64,000 nt of DNA from Bacillus sp. OV322. Its GTDB lineage: Bacteria; Bacillota; Bacilli; Bacillales; DSM-1321. The notes below the pieces were generated by a model that was given only the letters and a program-made list of their open reading frames with translations, was not told the DNA's origin and made no database searches. Location: positions 744,001 through 808,000 of the forward strand of contig NZ_FOMA01000001.1 of assembly GCF_900112495.1 (NCBI RefSeq), in the 5' to 3' direction. Position numbers and translations under genes: made by a program. Shown piece after piece: positions 19,481-31,241 of this stretch. Every line of letters begins with the position of its first letter. Position 1 is the first letter of the stretch.

Positions 19481-22400
19481 ATGGCTCAGGGCCCAAATAG
19501 CGGAAGAGAAAGATTCCAGCTTTTGCTCCAGCAAATGGGGCTTACAGAAGATGCTTTTGTTCAGCATTTTTATCAGGCGGAAATAGAGAAGCTGTCCATA
19601 GACAGAGTTTCTAAAACATGGCACTTTATCTTTCAGATGGAAAAGCTTATTCCATGCAGCATCCACACTCGTTTTTCTATACAGCTGAAAAGTACATTTG
19701 CACATATTGCAAATGTAACATATTCTTTCCATGTCCTGAATCCTCAACCCTCAGAGGAACTGATAAAGGAATACTGGAAAAATTGCCTGGAGGAGTTAGA
19801 CGGCATTTCACCTGCATTATTGACCTTATTAAATGAGCAGGAACCCAAAGTGATAGGCAACAGGCTGATTGTCCGGGCCAGAAATGAAGCAGAAGCAGGC
19901 CAGCTTAAAAGGAAGTATTCTGGTATCATTTCAAATATTTATCAAACACTTGGTTTCCCTCCGCTTTCACTGGAAGCAGAGGTTACATCTGCCGCAGAAA
20001 ATGAGGACTATCAGAAATTCCTTGCTGAAAAGCAAAAAGAGGATGAAGCCAAAGGGCTGGCTGCGTTAACGGAAATGCAAAAACAAAATAGTGAAAGAGG
20101 CAAAGATGACGCTGCTTACGAAGGACCGGTTAAAATCGGCTATACGATTAAGGAAGATGCAGATTTCAGAAGTATAGAGCAAATTATTGATGAAGAGCGC
20201 CGAATTGCAATAGAAGGCTTTGTATTCGATGCAGAAACAAGAGAGCTTAGAAGCGGACGGACTCTTCTGACTTTTAAAGTGACGGATTATACAAGTTCTA
20301 TACTCGTAAAGATGTTTTCCAGAGATAAAGAAGATGCTGCCATTCTTGCCCGGGTCAAAAAAGGAATGTGGGTGCGTGCACAAGGCAGCATCCAGAATGA
20401 TACATTTGTCCGGGACCTTGTTATGATTGCGAATGATATCAATGAAATATCACGTGCAGGACGCATTGATCAGGCTCCCGAAGGACAAAAGAGGGTCGAG
20501 CTCCATCTCCATGGCCCAATGAGCCAAATGGATGCAGTTACACCAGTTGCTGCCCTGGTTGCCCAGGCTAAAAAGTGGGGGCACAAGGCTATTGCTATTA
20601 CCGACCATGCCGGTGCCCAAGCGTTCCCTGAAGCTTTTAGCGCAGGCAAAAAAAATGACATAAAAATCCTTTATGGAGTCGAGGCCAACCTTGTAGATGA
20701 TGGTGTGCCTATTGCTTATAATAGTGCACATCGTGAACTGGCGGAGGATACGTATGTGGTTTTTGACTTTGAGACAACAGGCTTATCAGCTGTGTATGAC
20801 ACAGTCATTGAACTTGCTGCAGTTAAAATGAAAGACGGGGAAATCATTGACCGTTTTGAATCCTTTGCCAACCCCCATCATCCTCTGTCTAATACGACTA
20901 TCGATTTGACGGGCATAACGGATGATCTTGTAGAAAACGCACCGGATCCGTCAGAAGTCCTGCAGAAATTCAGAGATTGGGCAGGAGATGCCATCCTGGT
21001 AGCCCATAATGCAAGTTTTGATATGGGATTTCTGAATGTAGGCTATAAAAAAATCGGGTATCCTAAAGCTGATAATCCAGTCATTGATACTCTTGAACTG
21101 GCTCGTTTTCTGTATCCGGAATTCAAGAATCATAGACTTAACACGTTAGCAAAAAAGTTTGATATAGAGCTGACTCAGCATCACAGGGCGATTTATGATG
21201 CAGAAGCTACCGGCTACCTCCTGCTGAAGATGCTTAAAGATGCACAGGAAAAAGGAATTGCCTTCCATGACCAGTTCAATGACAACATGGGACAGGGAAA
21301 CGCTTATCAAAGGTCCCGCCCATATCACTGTACACTGCTGGCCCAAACTCAGGATGGTTTGAAAAATTTGTTTAAGCTTATTTCCATGGCTCATTTGAAT
21401 TACTTTTACAGAGTCCCTCGAATTCCGCGCTCACAGCTCCAAAAATTGCGTGAAGGCATACTGGTAGGATCAGGATGCGATAAAGGTGAAGTTTTTGAGG
21501 GAATGATGCAAAAGGATTTTGAAGAAGTGGTGGATATTGCGGAGTTCTACGATTATATAGAAGTGATGCCCAAAGCAGTTTATCAGCATATGATCGAGCT
21601 GGAATATGTGCGTGATGAAAAATCTCTGGAAGGAATTATTTCTAATATCATCAAGCTTGGTGAACGGCTGGATAAGCCAGTCGTGGCAACAGGGAATGTA
21701 CATTACCTGGAACCGAATGATAAAATTTACCGGAAAATCCTGGTCAATTCACAAGGGGGAGCAAATCCTCTGAACCGCCACAAACTGCCGGATGTGCATT
21801 TCAGGACAACCGATGAAATGCTTAGAGCGTTTCAGTTTTTAGGAGATGCTAAAGCGAAGGAAATAGTTGTCGAAAATACAAATAAGATTGCAGACATGAT
21901 CGATGATATAAAACCGATAAAGGATGAACTGTATACCCCGAAAATAGAAGGCGCAGAAGATGAGATGAGGGAAATGAGCTATAGCATGGCCAAAAGCATA
22001 TATGGCGACGAACTTCCTGAAATTGTGGAGGCAAGGCTTGAGAAAGAGCTTAAGAGCATAATAGGACATGGATTTGCTGTTATCTACCTTATTTCACATA
22101 AGCTCGTTAAAAAATCGCTGGATGATGGATACCTGGTTGGTTCCAGGGGATCCGTGGGATCTTCATTTGTGGCGACAATGACTGAGATAACGGAAGTCAA
22201 CCCGCTTCCACCGCATTATGTATGCTCTAAGTGCAAAAAGTCGGAGTTCTTTGATGACGGCTCGGTGGGATCTGGATTCGACTTGCCTGATAAACTATGT
22301 CCTGACTGCGGCATTCCTTATAAAAAAGACGGACATGATATCCCTTTTGAAACGTTCCTAGGTTTTAAAGGAGATAAAGTACCTGATATTGACTTGAATT

Positions 22401-23803
22401 TCTCAGGGGAATATCAGCCCAAGGCGCATAACTATACCAAGGTGCTGTTCGGTGAGGATTATGTGTTCCGTGCAGGGACAATAGGAACGGTGGCAGAAAA
22501 AACAGCATATGGATATGTAAAAGGGTATGCAGGAGACAATAACCTTCACCTTAGGGGTGCAGAGGTGGACAGGCTTGTAGCGGGATGTACCGGTGTTAAG
22601 CGGACTACGGGCCAGCATCCAGGCGGTATTATCGTTGTGCCTGATTATATGGACATTTATGATTTTTCGCCTATTCAATTTCCGGCGGATGACAAAAATT
22701 CGGAATGGAGAACAACTCATTTTGATTTTCATTCCATACATGATAATGTCCTGAAGCTGGATATTCTCGGACACGATGATCCAACAGTAATCCGTATGCT
22801 CCAGGATTTAAGCGGCATTGATCCTAAGACAATACCGACAGATGATCCAGAGGTCATGAAGATTTTCAGCGGCACCGAGTCACTTGGAGTAACAGAGGAT
22901 CAGATCATGTGTAAAACCGGAACGCTTGGAATACCGGAATTCGGTACACGTTTCGTCCGCCAGATGCTTGAAGATACAAAACCGACGACCTTTTCAGAAC
23001 TAGTCCAGATATCAGGACTTTCACATGGCACGGACGTGTGGCTTGGAAATGCACAGGAATTGATTCACAATAAAATATGTAACTTGAGTGAAGTAATCGG
23101 CTGCCGTGATGATATTATGGTGTATTTAATTTATCAGGGACTAGATCCTTCGCTTGCTTTCAAAATCATGGAGTCAGTCCGTAAAGGAAAAGGGCTTAGC
23201 GAGGAATTCGAAGCAGAAATGCGTAAAAATGAAGTGCCGGAATGGTACATTGATTCCTGCAAAAAGATCAAATATATGTTCCCGAAGGCGCATGCTGCCG
23301 CATATGTATTAATGGCTGTAAGAATTGCATACTTCAAAGTGCATTTGCCTCTTTTATATTATGCAGCCTATTTTACAGTCCGTGCCGAAGACTTTGAAAT
23401 TGAAGCCATGTCACGGGGATCACAATCGATCCGTACTAAAATAGAAGAGATCAATGCGAAAGGCCTTGAAGCTTCCACTAAAGAAAAAAATACCCTTACA
23501 GTGCTTGAGCTTGCACTCGAAATGTGTGAAAGGGGCTTTTCATTCACAAAGGTTGATTTATATAAATCGAGCGCAGATGAATTCATTATTGAAAACAATA
23601 CGCTTATTCCTCCTTTTAATTCAATACCTGGATTGGGTACGAATGCGGCCATTAACATAGTAAAGGCACGGGGGGAAGGAGAATTTCTTTCTAAAGAAGA
23701 CCTTCAGCAAAGAGGAAAGGTTTCCAAAACCATTCTGGAATTTCTTGATAACCAGGGCTGCCTGGAAGCTCTTCCGGAACAAAATCAGCTGTCCCTGTTT
23801 TAG
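19481..23803 (+). CDS. polC: DNA polymerase III alpha subunit, PolC type
   Basis: Main leading-strand replicase of Firmicutes. The order of domains is N-terminal domains, OB fold (about residues 230-330), and PHP domain interrupted by a DEDD proofreading exonuclease (FDFETTGL with Asp429). A four-cysteine zinc motif (CSKCKKSEF ... CPDCG) and the palm with PDIDLNFSG (Asp969, Asp971) follow. The ATG at 19481 is chosen over ATGs at 19463/19466 because GGGGAGTG lies just upstream. 1440 residues, normal PolC size. Confidence 0.97.
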   Translation: MAQGPNSGRERFQLLLQQMGLTEDAFVQHFYQAEIEKLSIDRVSKTWHFIFQMEKLIPCSIHTRFSIQLKSTFAHIANVTYSFHVLNPQPSEELIKEYWKNCLEELDGISPALLTLLNEQEPKVIGNRLIVRARNEAEAGQLKRKYSGIISNIYQTLGFPPLSLEAEVTSAAENEDYQKFLAEKQKEDEAKGLAALTEMQKQNSERGKDDAAYEGPVKIGYTIKEDADFRSIEQIIDEERRIAIEGFVFDAETRELRSGRTLLTFKVTDYTSSILVKMFSRDKEDAAILARVKKGMWVRAQGSIQNDTFVRDLVMIANDINEISRAGRIDQAPEGQKRVELHLHGPMSQMDAVTPVAALVAQAKKWGHKAIAITDHAGAQAFPEAFSAGKKNDIKILYGVEANLVDDGVPIAYNSAHRELAEDTYVVFDFETTGLSAVYDTVIELAAVKMKDGEIIDRFESFANPHHPLSNTTIDLTGITDDLVENAPDPSEVLQKFRDWAGDAILVAHNASFDMGFLNVGYKKIGYPKADNPVIDTLELARFLYPEFKNHRLNTLAKKFDIELTQHHRAIYDAEATGYLLLKMLKDAQEKGIAFHDQFNDNMGQGNAYQRSRPYHCTLLAQTQDGLKNLFKLISMAHLNYFYRVPRIPRSQLQKLREGILVGSGCDKGEVFEGMMQKDFEEVVDIAEFYDYIEVMPKAVYQHMIELEYVRDEKSLEGIISNIIKLGERLDKPVVATGNVHYLEPNDKIYRKILVNSQGGANPLNRHKLPDVHFRTTDEMLRAFQFLGDAKAKEIVVENTNKIADMIDDIKPIKDELYTPKIEGAEDEMREMSYSMAKSIYGDELPEIVEARLEKELKSIIGHGFAVIYLISHKLVKKSLDDGYLVGSRGSVGSSFVATMTEITEVNPLPPHYVCSKCKKSEFFDDGSVGSGFDLPDKLCPDCGIPYKKDGHDIPFETFLGFKGDKVPDIDLNFSGEYQPKAHNYTKVLFGEDYVFRAGTIGTVAEKTAYGYVKGYAGDNNLHLRGAEVDRLVAGCTGVKRTTGQHPGGIIVVPDYMDIYDFSPIQFPADDKNSEWRTTHFDFHSIHDNVLKLDILGHDDPTVIRMLQDLSGIDPKTIPTDDPEVMKIFSGTESLGVTEDQIMCKTGTLGIPEFGTRFVRQMLEDTKPTTFSELVQISGLSHGTDVWLGNAQELIHNKICNLSEVIGCRDDIMVYLIYQGLDPSLAFKIMESVRKGKGLSEEFEAEMRKNEVPEWYIDSCKKIKYMFPKAHAAAYVLMAVRIAYFKVHLPLLYYAAYFTVRAEDFEIEAMSRGSQSIRTKIEEINAKGLEASTKEKNTLTVLELALEMCERGFSFTKVDLYKSSADEFIIENNTLIPPFNSIPGLGTNAAINIVKARGEGEFLSKEDLQQRGKVSKTILEFLDNQGCLEALPEQNQLSLF

Positions 23804-23835
23804 AGGTACGGCAATCACATCACGAGACACAGTGT

Positions 23836-23864
23836 TTGCATAAAAAACTTGATTATGGTATATT
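23836..23864 (+). promoter_or_regulatory. Sigma-A promoter for the rimP-nusA-infB operon
   Basis: TTGCAT (23836-23841), an exact 17-base spacer, and TATATT (23859-23864). Predicted start near 23871, about 120 bases before rimP. Confidence 0.75.
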
Positions 23865-23895
23865 TTTATTGGAAATACTACGAAGAACCAATGGC

Positions 23896-23917
23896 AAGAG
23901 TGGGGAAACCCACTCTT
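23896..23917 (+). promoter_or_regulatory. GAAA-tetraloop hairpin in the rimP leader
   Basis: A perfect 9-bp stem (AAGAGTGGG / CCCACTCTT) closed by a GAAA tetraloop, about 25 bases after the predicted start. T residues after it are few (TCGTGTTGT), so it is a poor terminator unless a factor such as NusA assists. Regulation by the encoded NusA is a possibility, not shown. Confidence 0.6.
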
Positions 23918-23992
23918 TCGTGTTGTAATTGACTAAAAATTTTTTCTAATCCATTACAAAGAACGCACTACGAACATGTATGGAGGAAACAA

Positions 23993-24466
23993 ATGAGCAA
24001 AAAAGTAACGGAAATTGTAGAAGAACTGGTATTGCCTATTCTAGAAGAGCTGAATCTTGAACTTGTAGAAGTGGAATACGTAAAAGAAGGAAAAAGCTGG
24101 TTTTTGCGTGTGTACATCGATAAAGAAACCGGTGTGGATATTGAGGACTGCGGAAATGTCAGTGAAAAGCTTGGCGAAAAGCTGGATGAAACAGATCCGA
24201 TTACACAAAATTATTTTCTTGAGGTTTCGTCTCCAGGGGCTGAACGTCCGCTGAAAAAAGAAAAGGATTTTGAAAAAGCAATTGGAAAGAATGTCTACAT
24301 AAAAACATATGAGCCGATTTTAGATGAAAAAGAATTTGAAGGCATTCTTACCGGATTTGACGGAAAAGAAGTAACTGTAGAAATCAGAATCAAGACAAGA
24401 AAGAAAACCGTGGTCATTCCTTATGAAAAGGTAGCAAAAGCAAGGCTTGCGATTACTTTTTCATAA
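23993..24466 (+). CDS. rimP: RimP, 30S ribosome maturation factor
   Basis: Needed for early assembly of the 30S head. The 157-residue protein has the N-terminal alpha-beta domain ([18 protein letters not shown] pattern, given in part) with [11 protein letters not shown], and the C-terminal SH3-like domain ending [14 protein letters not shown]. It is first in the nusA-infB operon, the classic arrangement, behind a clear promoter. Confidence 0.96.
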   Translation: MSKKVTEIVEELVLPILEELNLELVEVEYVKEGKSWFLRVYIDKETGVDIEDCGNVSEKLGEKLDETDPITQNYFLEVSSPGAERPLKKEKDFEKAIGKNVYIKTYEPILDEKEFEGILTGFDGKEVTVEIRIKTRKKTVVIPYEKVAKARLAITFS

Positions 24467-24508
24467 TCAGCGCCTGCGGTGAGATGAATAATCGAAGGGG
24501 GATCTACC

Positions 24509-25642
24509 ATGAGCAGTGAGTTGTTAGATGCTCTATATATCCTGGAAAAAGAAAAAGGCATTTCTAAGGATGTTTTAATTGAAGCAATAGAGGCTGCGCT
24601 CATTTCAGCGTACCGCCGTAATTTTAATCAGGCCCAAAATGTACGGATTGATTTAAACCTTGATAAAGGTACAATGAGAGTGTTTGCAAGGAAAGATGTA
24701 GTGGATCAGGTTTTTGATCCGCGTCTTGAGATTTCATTGGACGAAGCAAAAGGCATCAATCCAAGCTATCAGATAGAAGATGTTGTTGAGATGGAAGTAA
24801 CGCCTAAGGACTTCGGCCGGATTGCTGCACAGACGGCAAAGCAGGTTGTCACTCAAAGAGTGAGGGAAGCTGAAAGAGGCATTATTTACTCTGAATTCAT
24901 CGACCGGGAAGAAGATATCATGACAGGCATAGTGCAGCGCCAGGATTCCAGGTTTATTTATGTAAGCCTTGGAAAAATAGAAGCGCTTTTGCCTTTGAAT
25001 GAGCAGATGCCCAATGAGCAATATAAACCGCATGACCGCATTAAGGTATTTATCACAAAAGTCGAGAAAACCTCAAAAGGGCCTCAGATCTTCGTCTCCA
25101 GAACACATCCTGGGTTATTGAAAAGGCTATTTGAAATTGAAGTTCCCGAGATTTTCGATGGAACGGTTGAAATCAAATCGGTTGCACGCGAGGCAGGAGA
25201 CCGCTCGAAGATCTCCGTACACTCTGACAATGCCGAAGTGGATCCTGTAGGGTCTTGCGTTGGCCAAAAAGGGCAGCGGGTACAGGCAATTGTAAATGAA
25301 TTAAAAGGCGAAAAAATTGATATTGTAAAATGGTCTGAAGATCCTGTAGTTTTCGTGGCTAATGCACTAAGCCCTTCAAAGGTTCTTGAAGTTCTTGTGA
25401 ATGAAGAAGAAAAGGCAACTACTGTGATTGTACCGGATTACCAGCTTTCGCTTGCAATTGGAAAACGCGGCCAGAATGCAAGATTAGCAGCAAAGCTGAC
25501 AGGCTGGAAAATTGATATCAAAAGTGAAACAGACGCCAGGGAAGCAGGGATTTATCCTGTTGAAGAGCAGGAGTTTCTTTTGAGCAGAGACAGCTACGAA
25601 GAAGACGACAGTGATGATAATTTAATCGGGGAGAACGATTAA
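24509..25642 (+). CDS. nusA: NusA transcription termination/antitermination factor
   Basis: Binds RNA polymerase and nascent RNA, affecting pausing and intrinsic termination. It has an N-terminal polymerase-binding domain, an S1 domain (about 135-200) and two KH domains (GSCVGQKGQRVQAIV and LAIGKRGQNARLAAKL). The short acidic C-terminal tail is typical of Firmicutes, which lack the E. coli acidic repeats. 377 residues; starts 42 bases after rimP with GGGGGA ribosome-binding site. Confidence 0.97.
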   Translation: MSSELLDALYILEKEKGISKDVLIEAIEAALISAYRRNFNQAQNVRIDLNLDKGTMRVFARKDVVDQVFDPRLEISLDEAKGINPSYQIEDVVEMEVTPKDFGRIAAQTAKQVVTQRVREAERGIIYSEFIDREEDIMTGIVQRQDSRFIYVSLGKIEALLPLNEQMPNEQYKPHDRIKVFITKVEKTSKGPQIFVSRTHPGLLKRLFEIEVPEIFDGTVEIKSVAREAGDRSKISVHSDNAEVDPVGSCVGQKGQRVQAIVNELKGEKIDIVKWSEDPVVFVANALSPSKVLEVLVNEEEKATTVIVPDYQLSLAIGKRGQNARLAAKLTGWKIDIKSETDAREAGIYPVEEQEFLLSRDSYEEDDSDDNLIGEND

Positions 25643-25659
25643 GGCAGAGGTGATCGAGA

Positions 25660-25935
25660 ATGGGCAGCCCTAAAAAAATCCCTATGCGCAAATGTGTCGC
25701 TTCCGGGGAAATGAAGCCGAAAAAAGAGCTGATTCGCATCGTAAGGTCAAAAGAAGGCGAAGTGAGCATTGACCCTACCGGCAAGAAATCAGGGAGGGGA
25801 GCTTATTTATCCCTTAACCGTGATATAATTAAGCTCGCTCAAAAGAAAAATGTGCTTGCAAATCATCTAAGTGCGGCAATCGATCCTTCCATTTATGAAC
25901 AATTGATAGAACTAGCGGATAAGGAGAAACACTAA
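25660..25935 (+). CDS. rnpM: YlxR/RnpM, small RNA-binding protein
   Basis: 91-residue YlxR-family protein; the family was described as an RNA-binding modulator of RNase P (RnpM) in B. subtilis. The conserved [20 protein letters not shown] and GRGAYLS (nucleic-acid-binding) segments are present. It lies between nusA and ylxQ, with 4 bases before the latter, as in most Firmicutes. Confidence 0.92.
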   Translation: MGSPKKIPMRKCVASGEMKPKKELIRIVRSKEGEVSIDPTGKKSGRGAYLSLNRDIIKLAQKKNVLANHLSAAIDPSIYEQLIELADKEKH

Positions 25936-25939
25936 CATC

Positions 25940-26242
25940 ATGAAGCAACAACAGTGGATGTCGCTACTAGGTTTGGCAAATCGAGCGCGTAAACTAATCT
26001 CCGGAGAAGAGTTAGTTGTAAAAGAGATAAGGAGCGGAGGAGCTAAGTTAATTTTGTTAGCTGCAGACGCCTCTTTAAATACAGAAAAAAAAATATCTGA
26101 TAAATGCATACATTATCAGGTTCCTTTAAAAAGAGTCGAAAATCGGTCTTTGCTGGGTCAGGCAATAGGCAAGGAAGCAAGAGTTGCCGTTGCGGTCCTG
26201 GATGAAGGTTTTGCAAGAAAACTTCAAACGTTGCTCGATTAA
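25940..26242 (+). CDS. ylxQ: YlxQ, L7Ae/L30e-family RNA-binding protein
   Basis: 100-residue protein of the L7Ae family, expected to bind kink-turn RNA. Visible marks are the N-terminal [17 protein letters not shown] helix and the LILLAADAS strand. The stop falls 19 bases before the infB ATG. A role as an auxiliary ribosomal protein is possible but unproven. Confidence 0.9.
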   Translation: MKQQQWMSLLGLANRARKLISGEELVVKEIRSGGAKLILLAADASLNTEKKISDKCIHYQVPLKRVENRSLLGQAIGKEARVAVAVLDEGFARKLQTLLD

Positions 26243-26261
26243 ATTTTACGGGGGTGAACGT

Positions 26262-28484
26262 ATGACCAAATTGCGTGTATATGAATATGCAAAACAAAAG
26301 AATGTTTCCAGCAAGGACGTAATAAATAAACTTAAAGAAATGAATATAGAGGTATCAAACCATATGACAGCATTAGACGATTCAACTGTAAATAAGCTCA
26401 ATAATTCTTTAAAACCACAAACAGAAGAAAAAAAGCAGCAGTCCAATCCTGCGGCCAGCATTAAACCACAATCTTCTTCTACGCTTAAAAGCTATGAAGA
26501 AGAAGCAAATGACAATCAAAATAGTGTTGTCAACAAAGAAAAGCTTAAGAAAAAAGTCATTCCAAAGCCTGCAGCAGGCAAAAAAACAGCGCAGGAAAAC
26601 CAGAAGAAAGAAACAAAGGTCTTTAATAAGGGAAGAAACAATAATAACAACAACCGCAACAGGAACAATAAGCATAAGCCTTCACATTCACCACAGGCTG
26701 CTCCTGTTCAAAAAAGGAAAGAAAAAGAACTGCCAAAGAAAATCACCTTTACTGAGTCTTTGACAGTTCAGGAGCTTGCTAAAAAGCTTCACCGTGAACC
26801 TTCTGAAATCATCAAGAAGCTATTTATGCTTGGTGTTATGGCTACAATCAATCAATCGCTTGAAAAAGATGCCATTGAAATGATTGCCGGCGAATATGGA
26901 GTGGAAGTGGAAGAAGAAGTGCTGGTCGATCTTACCGATCTTGAATCACTTGTGACCGAGGACTCCGCTGAAAACCTTGCTGAGCGTCCATCTGTTGTTA
27001 CAATCATGGGCCACGTTGACCATGGTAAAACAACTTTACTGGATTCCATCCGCAACACAAAGGTTACTGAAGGCGAAGCAGGCGGCATCACTCAGCATAT
27101 CGGTGCTTATCAAGTTGAAGTCCACGGCAAGAAAATCACATTCCTGGATACCCCGGGACATGCCGCTTTTACAACAATGCGTGCCCGCGGTGCACAAATA
27201 ACTGATATAACTATACTAGTTGTAGCTGCTGACGATGGTGTGATGCCTCAAACAGTTGAAGCGATAAACCATGCTAAAGCCGCTGAGGTCCCGATTATCG
27301 TTGCAGTAAATAAAATGGATAAGCCCGGCGCTAATCCAGACCGTGTTATGCAAGAGCTGACAGAACATGCACTAGTTCCAGAAGCTTGGGGCGGAGATAC
27401 TATTTTTGTTCCTATTTCAGCTAAACAAGGCGAAGGAATTGACAGTCTGCTTGAAATGATCCTGCTAGTAAGTGAAGTGGAAGAACATAAGGCCAATCCT
27501 AACAGAAAAGCGATTGGAACGGTTATTGAAGCACGTCTTGATAAAGGGCGCGGAACGGTTGCTACATTGCTTGTACAAAACGGAACACTAAAAATCGGAG
27601 ATCCGATTGTAGTGGGGAACTCATTTGGACGTGTTCGTGCCATGGTCAATGACCTAGGACGCCGTGTTAAGGACGCTGGCCCTTCAACTCCTGTAGAAAT
27701 TACTGGATTGAATGAAGTGCCGCAAGCAGGAGACCGCTTTATCGTGTTTGAAGATGAAAGAACAGCACGCCAGGTCGGCGAGACACGTGCTCAAAGACAG
27801 CTTGCTTCACAGCGGAATGAAAAATCCCGTGTTACTCTCGATAACTTGTTTGAACAAATGAAACAAGGGGAAATAAAAGAATTAAATATCATCATTAAAG
27901 CAGACGTTCAAGGATCTGCTGAAGCTGTAGCTGCATCTCTTCAAAAAATTGAAGTAGAAGGGGCAAAAGTTAAGATCATTCATGCTGGCGTTGGTGCCAT
28001 CACTGAATCTGATATTATCCTTGCCACTGCTTCGAACGCAATCGTCATCGGCTTCAATGTCCGCCCGGATGTTAATGCGAAACGTGCTGCCGAGTCAGAA
28101 AACGTGGATGTAAGGCTTCATAGAATCATCTACAAAGCGATTGAAGAAATTGAATCGGCAATGAAGGGTATGCTTGACCCTGAATTCGAAGAAAAAATCA
28201 TTGGCCAGGCAGAAGTCCGGACTACTTTCAAAGTATCAAAAGTCGGTACGATTGCAGGTTCATATGTGACCGACGGCAAAATCACAAGAGACAGCGGAAT
28301 CCGCTTGATCCGTCAGGGTGTAGTCATTTTTGAAGGCGAACTTGATACACTGAAGCGCTTTAAAGATGATGTGAAAGAAGTAGCCCAAAACTATGAGTGC
28401 GGAATTACCATTAAGAATTTCAATGACATTAAAGAAGGCGACGTTATTGAAGCATACGTAATGGAAGAGATTAAACGCGCTTGA
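26262..28484 (+). CDS. infB: Translation initiation factor IF-2
   Basis: GTPase that brings initiator tRNA to the 30S subunit. The N-terminal IF2 domains are followed by a charged, asparagine-rich linker (roughly residues 45-160). G1 GHVDHGKTT begins at residue 250, then DTPGHAAFT and NKMDKPGA, and domains II to IV follow. The ATG at 26262 behind GGGGTGA is preferred to an upstream reading inside ylxQ. 740 residues. The stop overlaps the TTG of ylxP. Confidence 0.97.
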   Translation: MTKLRVYEYAKQKNVSSKDVINKLKEMNIEVSNHMTALDDSTVNKLNNSLKPQTEEKKQQSNPAASIKPQSSSTLKSYEEEANDNQNSVVNKEKLKKKVIPKPAAGKKTAQENQKKETKVFNKGRNNNNNNRNRNNKHKPSHSPQAAPVQKRKEKELPKKITFTESLTVQELAKKLHREPSEIIKKLFMLGVMATINQSLEKDAIEMIAGEYGVEVEEEVLVDLTDLESLVTEDSAENLAERPSVVTIMGHVDHGKTTLLDSIRNTKVTEGEAGGITQHIGAYQVEVHGKKITFLDTPGHAAFTTMRARGAQITDITILVVAADDGVMPQTVEAINHAKAAEVPIIVAVNKMDKPGANPDRVMQELTEHALVPEAWGGDTIFVPISAKQGEGIDSLLEMILLVSEVEEHKANPNRKAIGTVIEARLDKGRGTVATLLVQNGTLKIGDPIVVGNSFGRVRAMVNDLGRRVKDAGPSTPVEITGLNEVPQAGDRFIVFEDERTARQVGETRAQRQLASQRNEKSRVTLDNLFEQMKQGEIKELNIIIKADVQGSAEAVAASLQKIEVEGAKVKIIHAGVGAITESDIILATASNAIVIGFNVRPDVNAKRAAESENVDVRLHRIIYKAIEEIESAMKGMLDPEFEEKIIGQAEVRTTFKVSKVGTIAGSYVTDGKITRDSGIRLIRQGVVIFEGELDTLKRFKDDVKEVAQNYECGITIKNFNDIKEGDVIEAYVMEEIKRA

Positions 28485-28762
28485 TCATTGGATCGGCAGT
28501 TTGCGAATGTCTCATCTACAATGCACATTCATTGAAAGAAAAAAGGGCCGTGCTGCAGCGGGTGCTGACACGGCTCAAGCAAAAATACAATATCTCAGCG
28601 GCAGAGGTTGATCATCAGGATTTGTGGCAGCGTACAAGCATAGCCCTGGTTACAGTTACCTCATCCCGGAAGTCGACTGAGAGGGAATTGCAGAATGCCC
28701 TGCAATTTCTTGATTCATTTCCGGAATTAGAGCGAACAATAACAGATATAGAATGGCTTTAA
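28481..28762 (+). CDS. ylxP: YlxP, DUF503 family protein
   Basis: 93-residue protein of the DUF503 family, encoded between infB and rbfA in Firmicutes; its function is not settled, though ribosome assembly is suspected from context. The start is a TTG overlapping the infB stop (TTGA), so it probably depends on translational coupling. The conserved [17 protein letters not shown] helix is visible. Confidence 0.9.
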   Translation: MIIGSAVCECLIYNAHSLKEKRAVLQRVLTRLKQKYNISAAEVDHQDLWQRTSIALVTVTSSRKSTERELQNALQFLDSFPELERTITDIEWL

Positions 28763-28780
28763 GTTAGCGAGGTGATTTTT

Positions 28781-29149
28781 ATGAGCCTTCGTTCAAACCG
28801 TGTAGGCGAACAAATGAAAAAAGAACTTAGTGAGATTATCGGCCGGAAAATTAAGGATCCGCGCGTCGGTTTCGTGACTGTAACGGATGTTTCTGTAACA
28901 GGTGACCTGCAGCAGGCAACTGTTTATATATCTGTTTTAGGAGATGCCGAGCAAAGAGAAAATACACTAAAAGGACTTGCAAAGGCTAAAGGGTTCATCC
29001 GTTCCGAAATTGGGCAGAGAATCCGCCTGCGCAAAACTCCTGAAATTTCTTTTGAGTTTGATGAATCGATTGATTATGGAAACAGAATTGAAACACTAAT
29101 TCACCAGATCCATTCTGAAGATAAACCGGCACAAAAGGATGAAGAATAA
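28781..29149 (+). CDS. rbfA: RbfA, 30S ribosome-binding factor
   Basis: KH-fold factor for late 30S maturation and 16S 5' end processing. 122 residues starting [17 protein letters not shown], with [12 protein letters not shown] and the C-terminal [17 protein letters not shown] motif. The ATG at 28781 has GCGAGGTG 7 bases upstream; the earlier GTG is inside that site. Confidence 0.96.
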   Translation: MSLRSNRVGEQMKKELSEIIGRKIKDPRVGFVTVTDVSVTGDLQQATVYISVLGDAEQRENTLKGLAKAKGFIRSEIGQRIRLRKTPEISFEFDESIDYGNRIETLIHQIHSEDKPAQKDEE

Positions 29150-29232
29150 CTCTGTTTATCGGTTAGGAATGGGATTTCTCCCTTCCTGGCCGTATTTTTC
29201 ATTCTAAGGGTACAAAAATTGCAGAATACTGG

Positions 29233-29262
29233 GGATAGACATGTTTTGTCTATCCTTTTTTT
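29233..29262 (+). terminator. Rho-independent terminator between rbfA and truB
   Basis: Perfect 8-bp stem GGATAGAC/GTCTATCC with a 7-base loop, followed by seven T residues. It should partly separate truB-ribF from the infB transcript. Confidence 0.9.
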
Positions 29263-29301
29263 CTGCATGGAAACTGCAGATCAAGGAGAGTGAAGAACAA
29301 T

Positions 29302-30216
29302 ATGGAAGGCATATTGCCATTATTAAAGCCAAAAGGCATGACATCCCATGATTGTGTATTTAAATTGAGGAAGATCCTTAAAACAAAGAAAGTCGGGCAT
29401 ACAGGAACGTTAGACCCTGAAGTGACAGGTGTGCTGCCGATTTGCATTGGCAGGGCGACAAAGGTGGCTGAATACATAACTGATGCTGGAAAAGCATATG
29501 TGGGGGAAGTGACCCTGGGTTTTTCAACAACTACTGAAGATGCCAGCGGAGAAGTTGTCGAAGAAGTAAAGGTAGACAGGACCATTCAGCGGGGTGAAAT
29601 ATTGGATGTTCTTCAATCTCTTACAGGACTGATCGAACAGACTCCTCCAATGTATTCAGCTGTTAAGGTAAATGGCAAAAAACTATACGAATATGCGAGA
29701 GCTGGCATTACTATAGAACGGCCATCGCGAAATGTAATGATTCATAGCATTGAACTGCTTGATGACCGTGAATTTTTTACAGTCGATAATCCTTCTTTTA
29801 AATTCCGCGTCAGCTGCAGCAAAGGAACATATATAAGAACGCTCGCAGTTACCATCGGAGAGAAATTGGGATATCCTGCACATATGTCAGATCTCATAAG
29901 AATTGAATCAGCAGGTTTTACTCTGGATGATTGCCTCACATTCGATGATGTCGAACAGGCAGTGCAAAATGAAAATTATGCATTCCTGCAGCCGATGGAG
30001 CGGGGATTATTTCATTTGCCCAAATATCACATTAGTGATACAGTAGCAAAGAAAGTGATAAACGGTGCTGTTTTAGAGCAGCCTGATAATCTGCCTGCCG
30101 AAAAAGGAATGCCTTTCGTTATGGTTAACCAGGACCAAAAGGCATTGGCCATTTATGAAATCCATCCGCAAAAACAAGGTCTCATTAAGCCTGTTAAAGT
30201 ACTGGCGCAAATATAA
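29302..30216 (+). CDS. truB: tRNA pseudouridine(55) synthase
   Basis: Makes pseudouridine 55 in the T-loop of tRNAs. The catalytic aspartate is Asp38 in GHTGTLDPEVTGVLP; the PPMYSAVKVNG and KGTYIRTLA motifs are also present. The ATG at 29302 follows AAGGAGAG by about 11 bases; the upstream GTG lies inside that site. 304 residues. It precedes ribF as in B. subtilis. Confidence 0.96.
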   Translation: MEGILPLLKPKGMTSHDCVFKLRKILKTKKVGHTGTLDPEVTGVLPICIGRATKVAEYITDAGKAYVGEVTLGFSTTTEDASGEVVEEVKVDRTIQRGEILDVLQSLTGLIEQTPPMYSAVKVNGKKLYEYARAGITIERPSRNVMIHSIELLDDREFFTVDNPSFKFRVSCSKGTYIRTLAVTIGEKLGYPAHMSDLIRIESAGFTLDDCLTFDDVEQAVQNENYAFLQPMERGLFHLPKYHISDTVAKKVINGAVLEQPDNLPAEKGMPFVMVNQDQKALAIYEIHPQKQGLIKPVKVLAQI

Positions 30217-30252
30217 AAGAAAGTTTTGCCCGAAGAAAGAGGAGATTTTGAC

Positions 30253-31200
30253 GTGAAAGTAATCGTAATAGAGCATCCTCATGAATTTACTCCCGATCAG
30301 TTTCCGCAGCTTGCCATTGCCCTCGGATTTTTTGACGGGATACATAAAGGACACCAAAAGGTAATTTCAGCAGTGAAGGATATTGCCCATCAATTGAATA
30401 TGATGTCAGCTGTAATGACATTCGACCCGCATCCTTCTGCAGTACTTGGGAAAAAAGTTCAGCATATTCGATATATCACTCCCCTTCATGATAAAATTTC
30501 CATTATTGAAGAGATGGGTGTGGATTATCTTTTTATTGTTCATTTTACGGAGGAGTTTGCAGCACTGCTTCCACAGGAATTCGTTGACCAATATTTAATA
30601 AACATTAATGTCCGCCACGTGGTGGCAGGCTTTGATTATTCTTATGGAAAATACGGTGAAGGAACTATGGAAACTCTTCCTCTCCATTGCCGCGGCCGAT
30701 TTACCCAGACAATCGTTGAAAAGCAAAAGCTTGAAGATGAAAAAGTAAGTTCTACCCGAATCCGCAAATGTTTGGCTGATGGGGACTTTTTAGAATACAG
30801 GCATCTTACCGGAAGATACTATATGACTCGCGGAATTGTCATTCATGGGGAAAAAAGGGGACGCCAGCTTGGCTTTCCCACTGCAAACATGGATTTAAAA
30901 GATGATTATATATTTCCTGCAACAGGGGTTTATGCCGTGCAGATGAAAGTCCGGGGAATTTGGCACAAAGGCATCTGCAATGTCGGATATAAACCCACTT
31001 TTCATAAAGAAAAACCGGATGTACCTTCAGTAGAAGTACATATACTCGATTATTCAGGAGAGATCTACGGAGAAACGGCAGAGATCCAATGGATTAAAAG
31101 GCTAAGGAGCGAAAAAAAGTTCTCCGGTCTTGAAGAGCTTGTCAAACAAATTGGCATAGATAAAATGCAGGCAGAGGAATACTTCAAAGAGATTGAATAA
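30253..31200 (+). CDS. ribF: Bifunctional riboflavin kinase / FAD synthetase
   Basis: Converts riboflavin to FMN and FAD. The N-terminal adenylyltransferase half shows ALGFFDGIHKGHQKVI (HxGH type) and STRIRKCL. The C-terminal kinase half shows GEKRGRQLGFPTANM and the YKPTF motif. The GTG at 30253, with AAAGAGGAG upstream, gives MKVIVIEHPH, matching the family start; 315 residues. No FMN riboswitch is visible upstream. Confidence 0.95.
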   Translation: MKVIVIEHPHEFTPDQFPQLAIALGFFDGIHKGHQKVISAVKDIAHQLNMMSAVMTFDPHPSAVLGKKVQHIRYITPLHDKISIIEEMGVDYLFIVHFTEEFAALLPQEFVDQYLININVRHVVAGFDYSYGKYGEGTMETLPLHCRGRFTQTIVEKQKLEDEKVSSTRIRKCLADGDFLEYRHLTGRYYMTRGIVIHGEKRGRQLGFPTANMDLKDDYIFPATGVYAVQMKVRGIWHKGICNVGYKPTFHKEKPDVPSVEVHILDYSGEIYGETAEIQWIKRLRSEKKFSGLEELVKQIGIDKMQAEEYFKEIE

Positions 31201-31205
31201 TAAAC

Positions 31206-31234
31206 TTGCAATAACAAATAAAAAGGTGTATTCT
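31206..31234 (+). promoter_or_regulatory. Sigma-A promoter for rpsO
   Basis: TTGCAA (31206-31211), a 17-base spacer, TATTCT (31229-31234). Confidence 0.65.
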
Positions 31235-31241
31235 ATTGATT

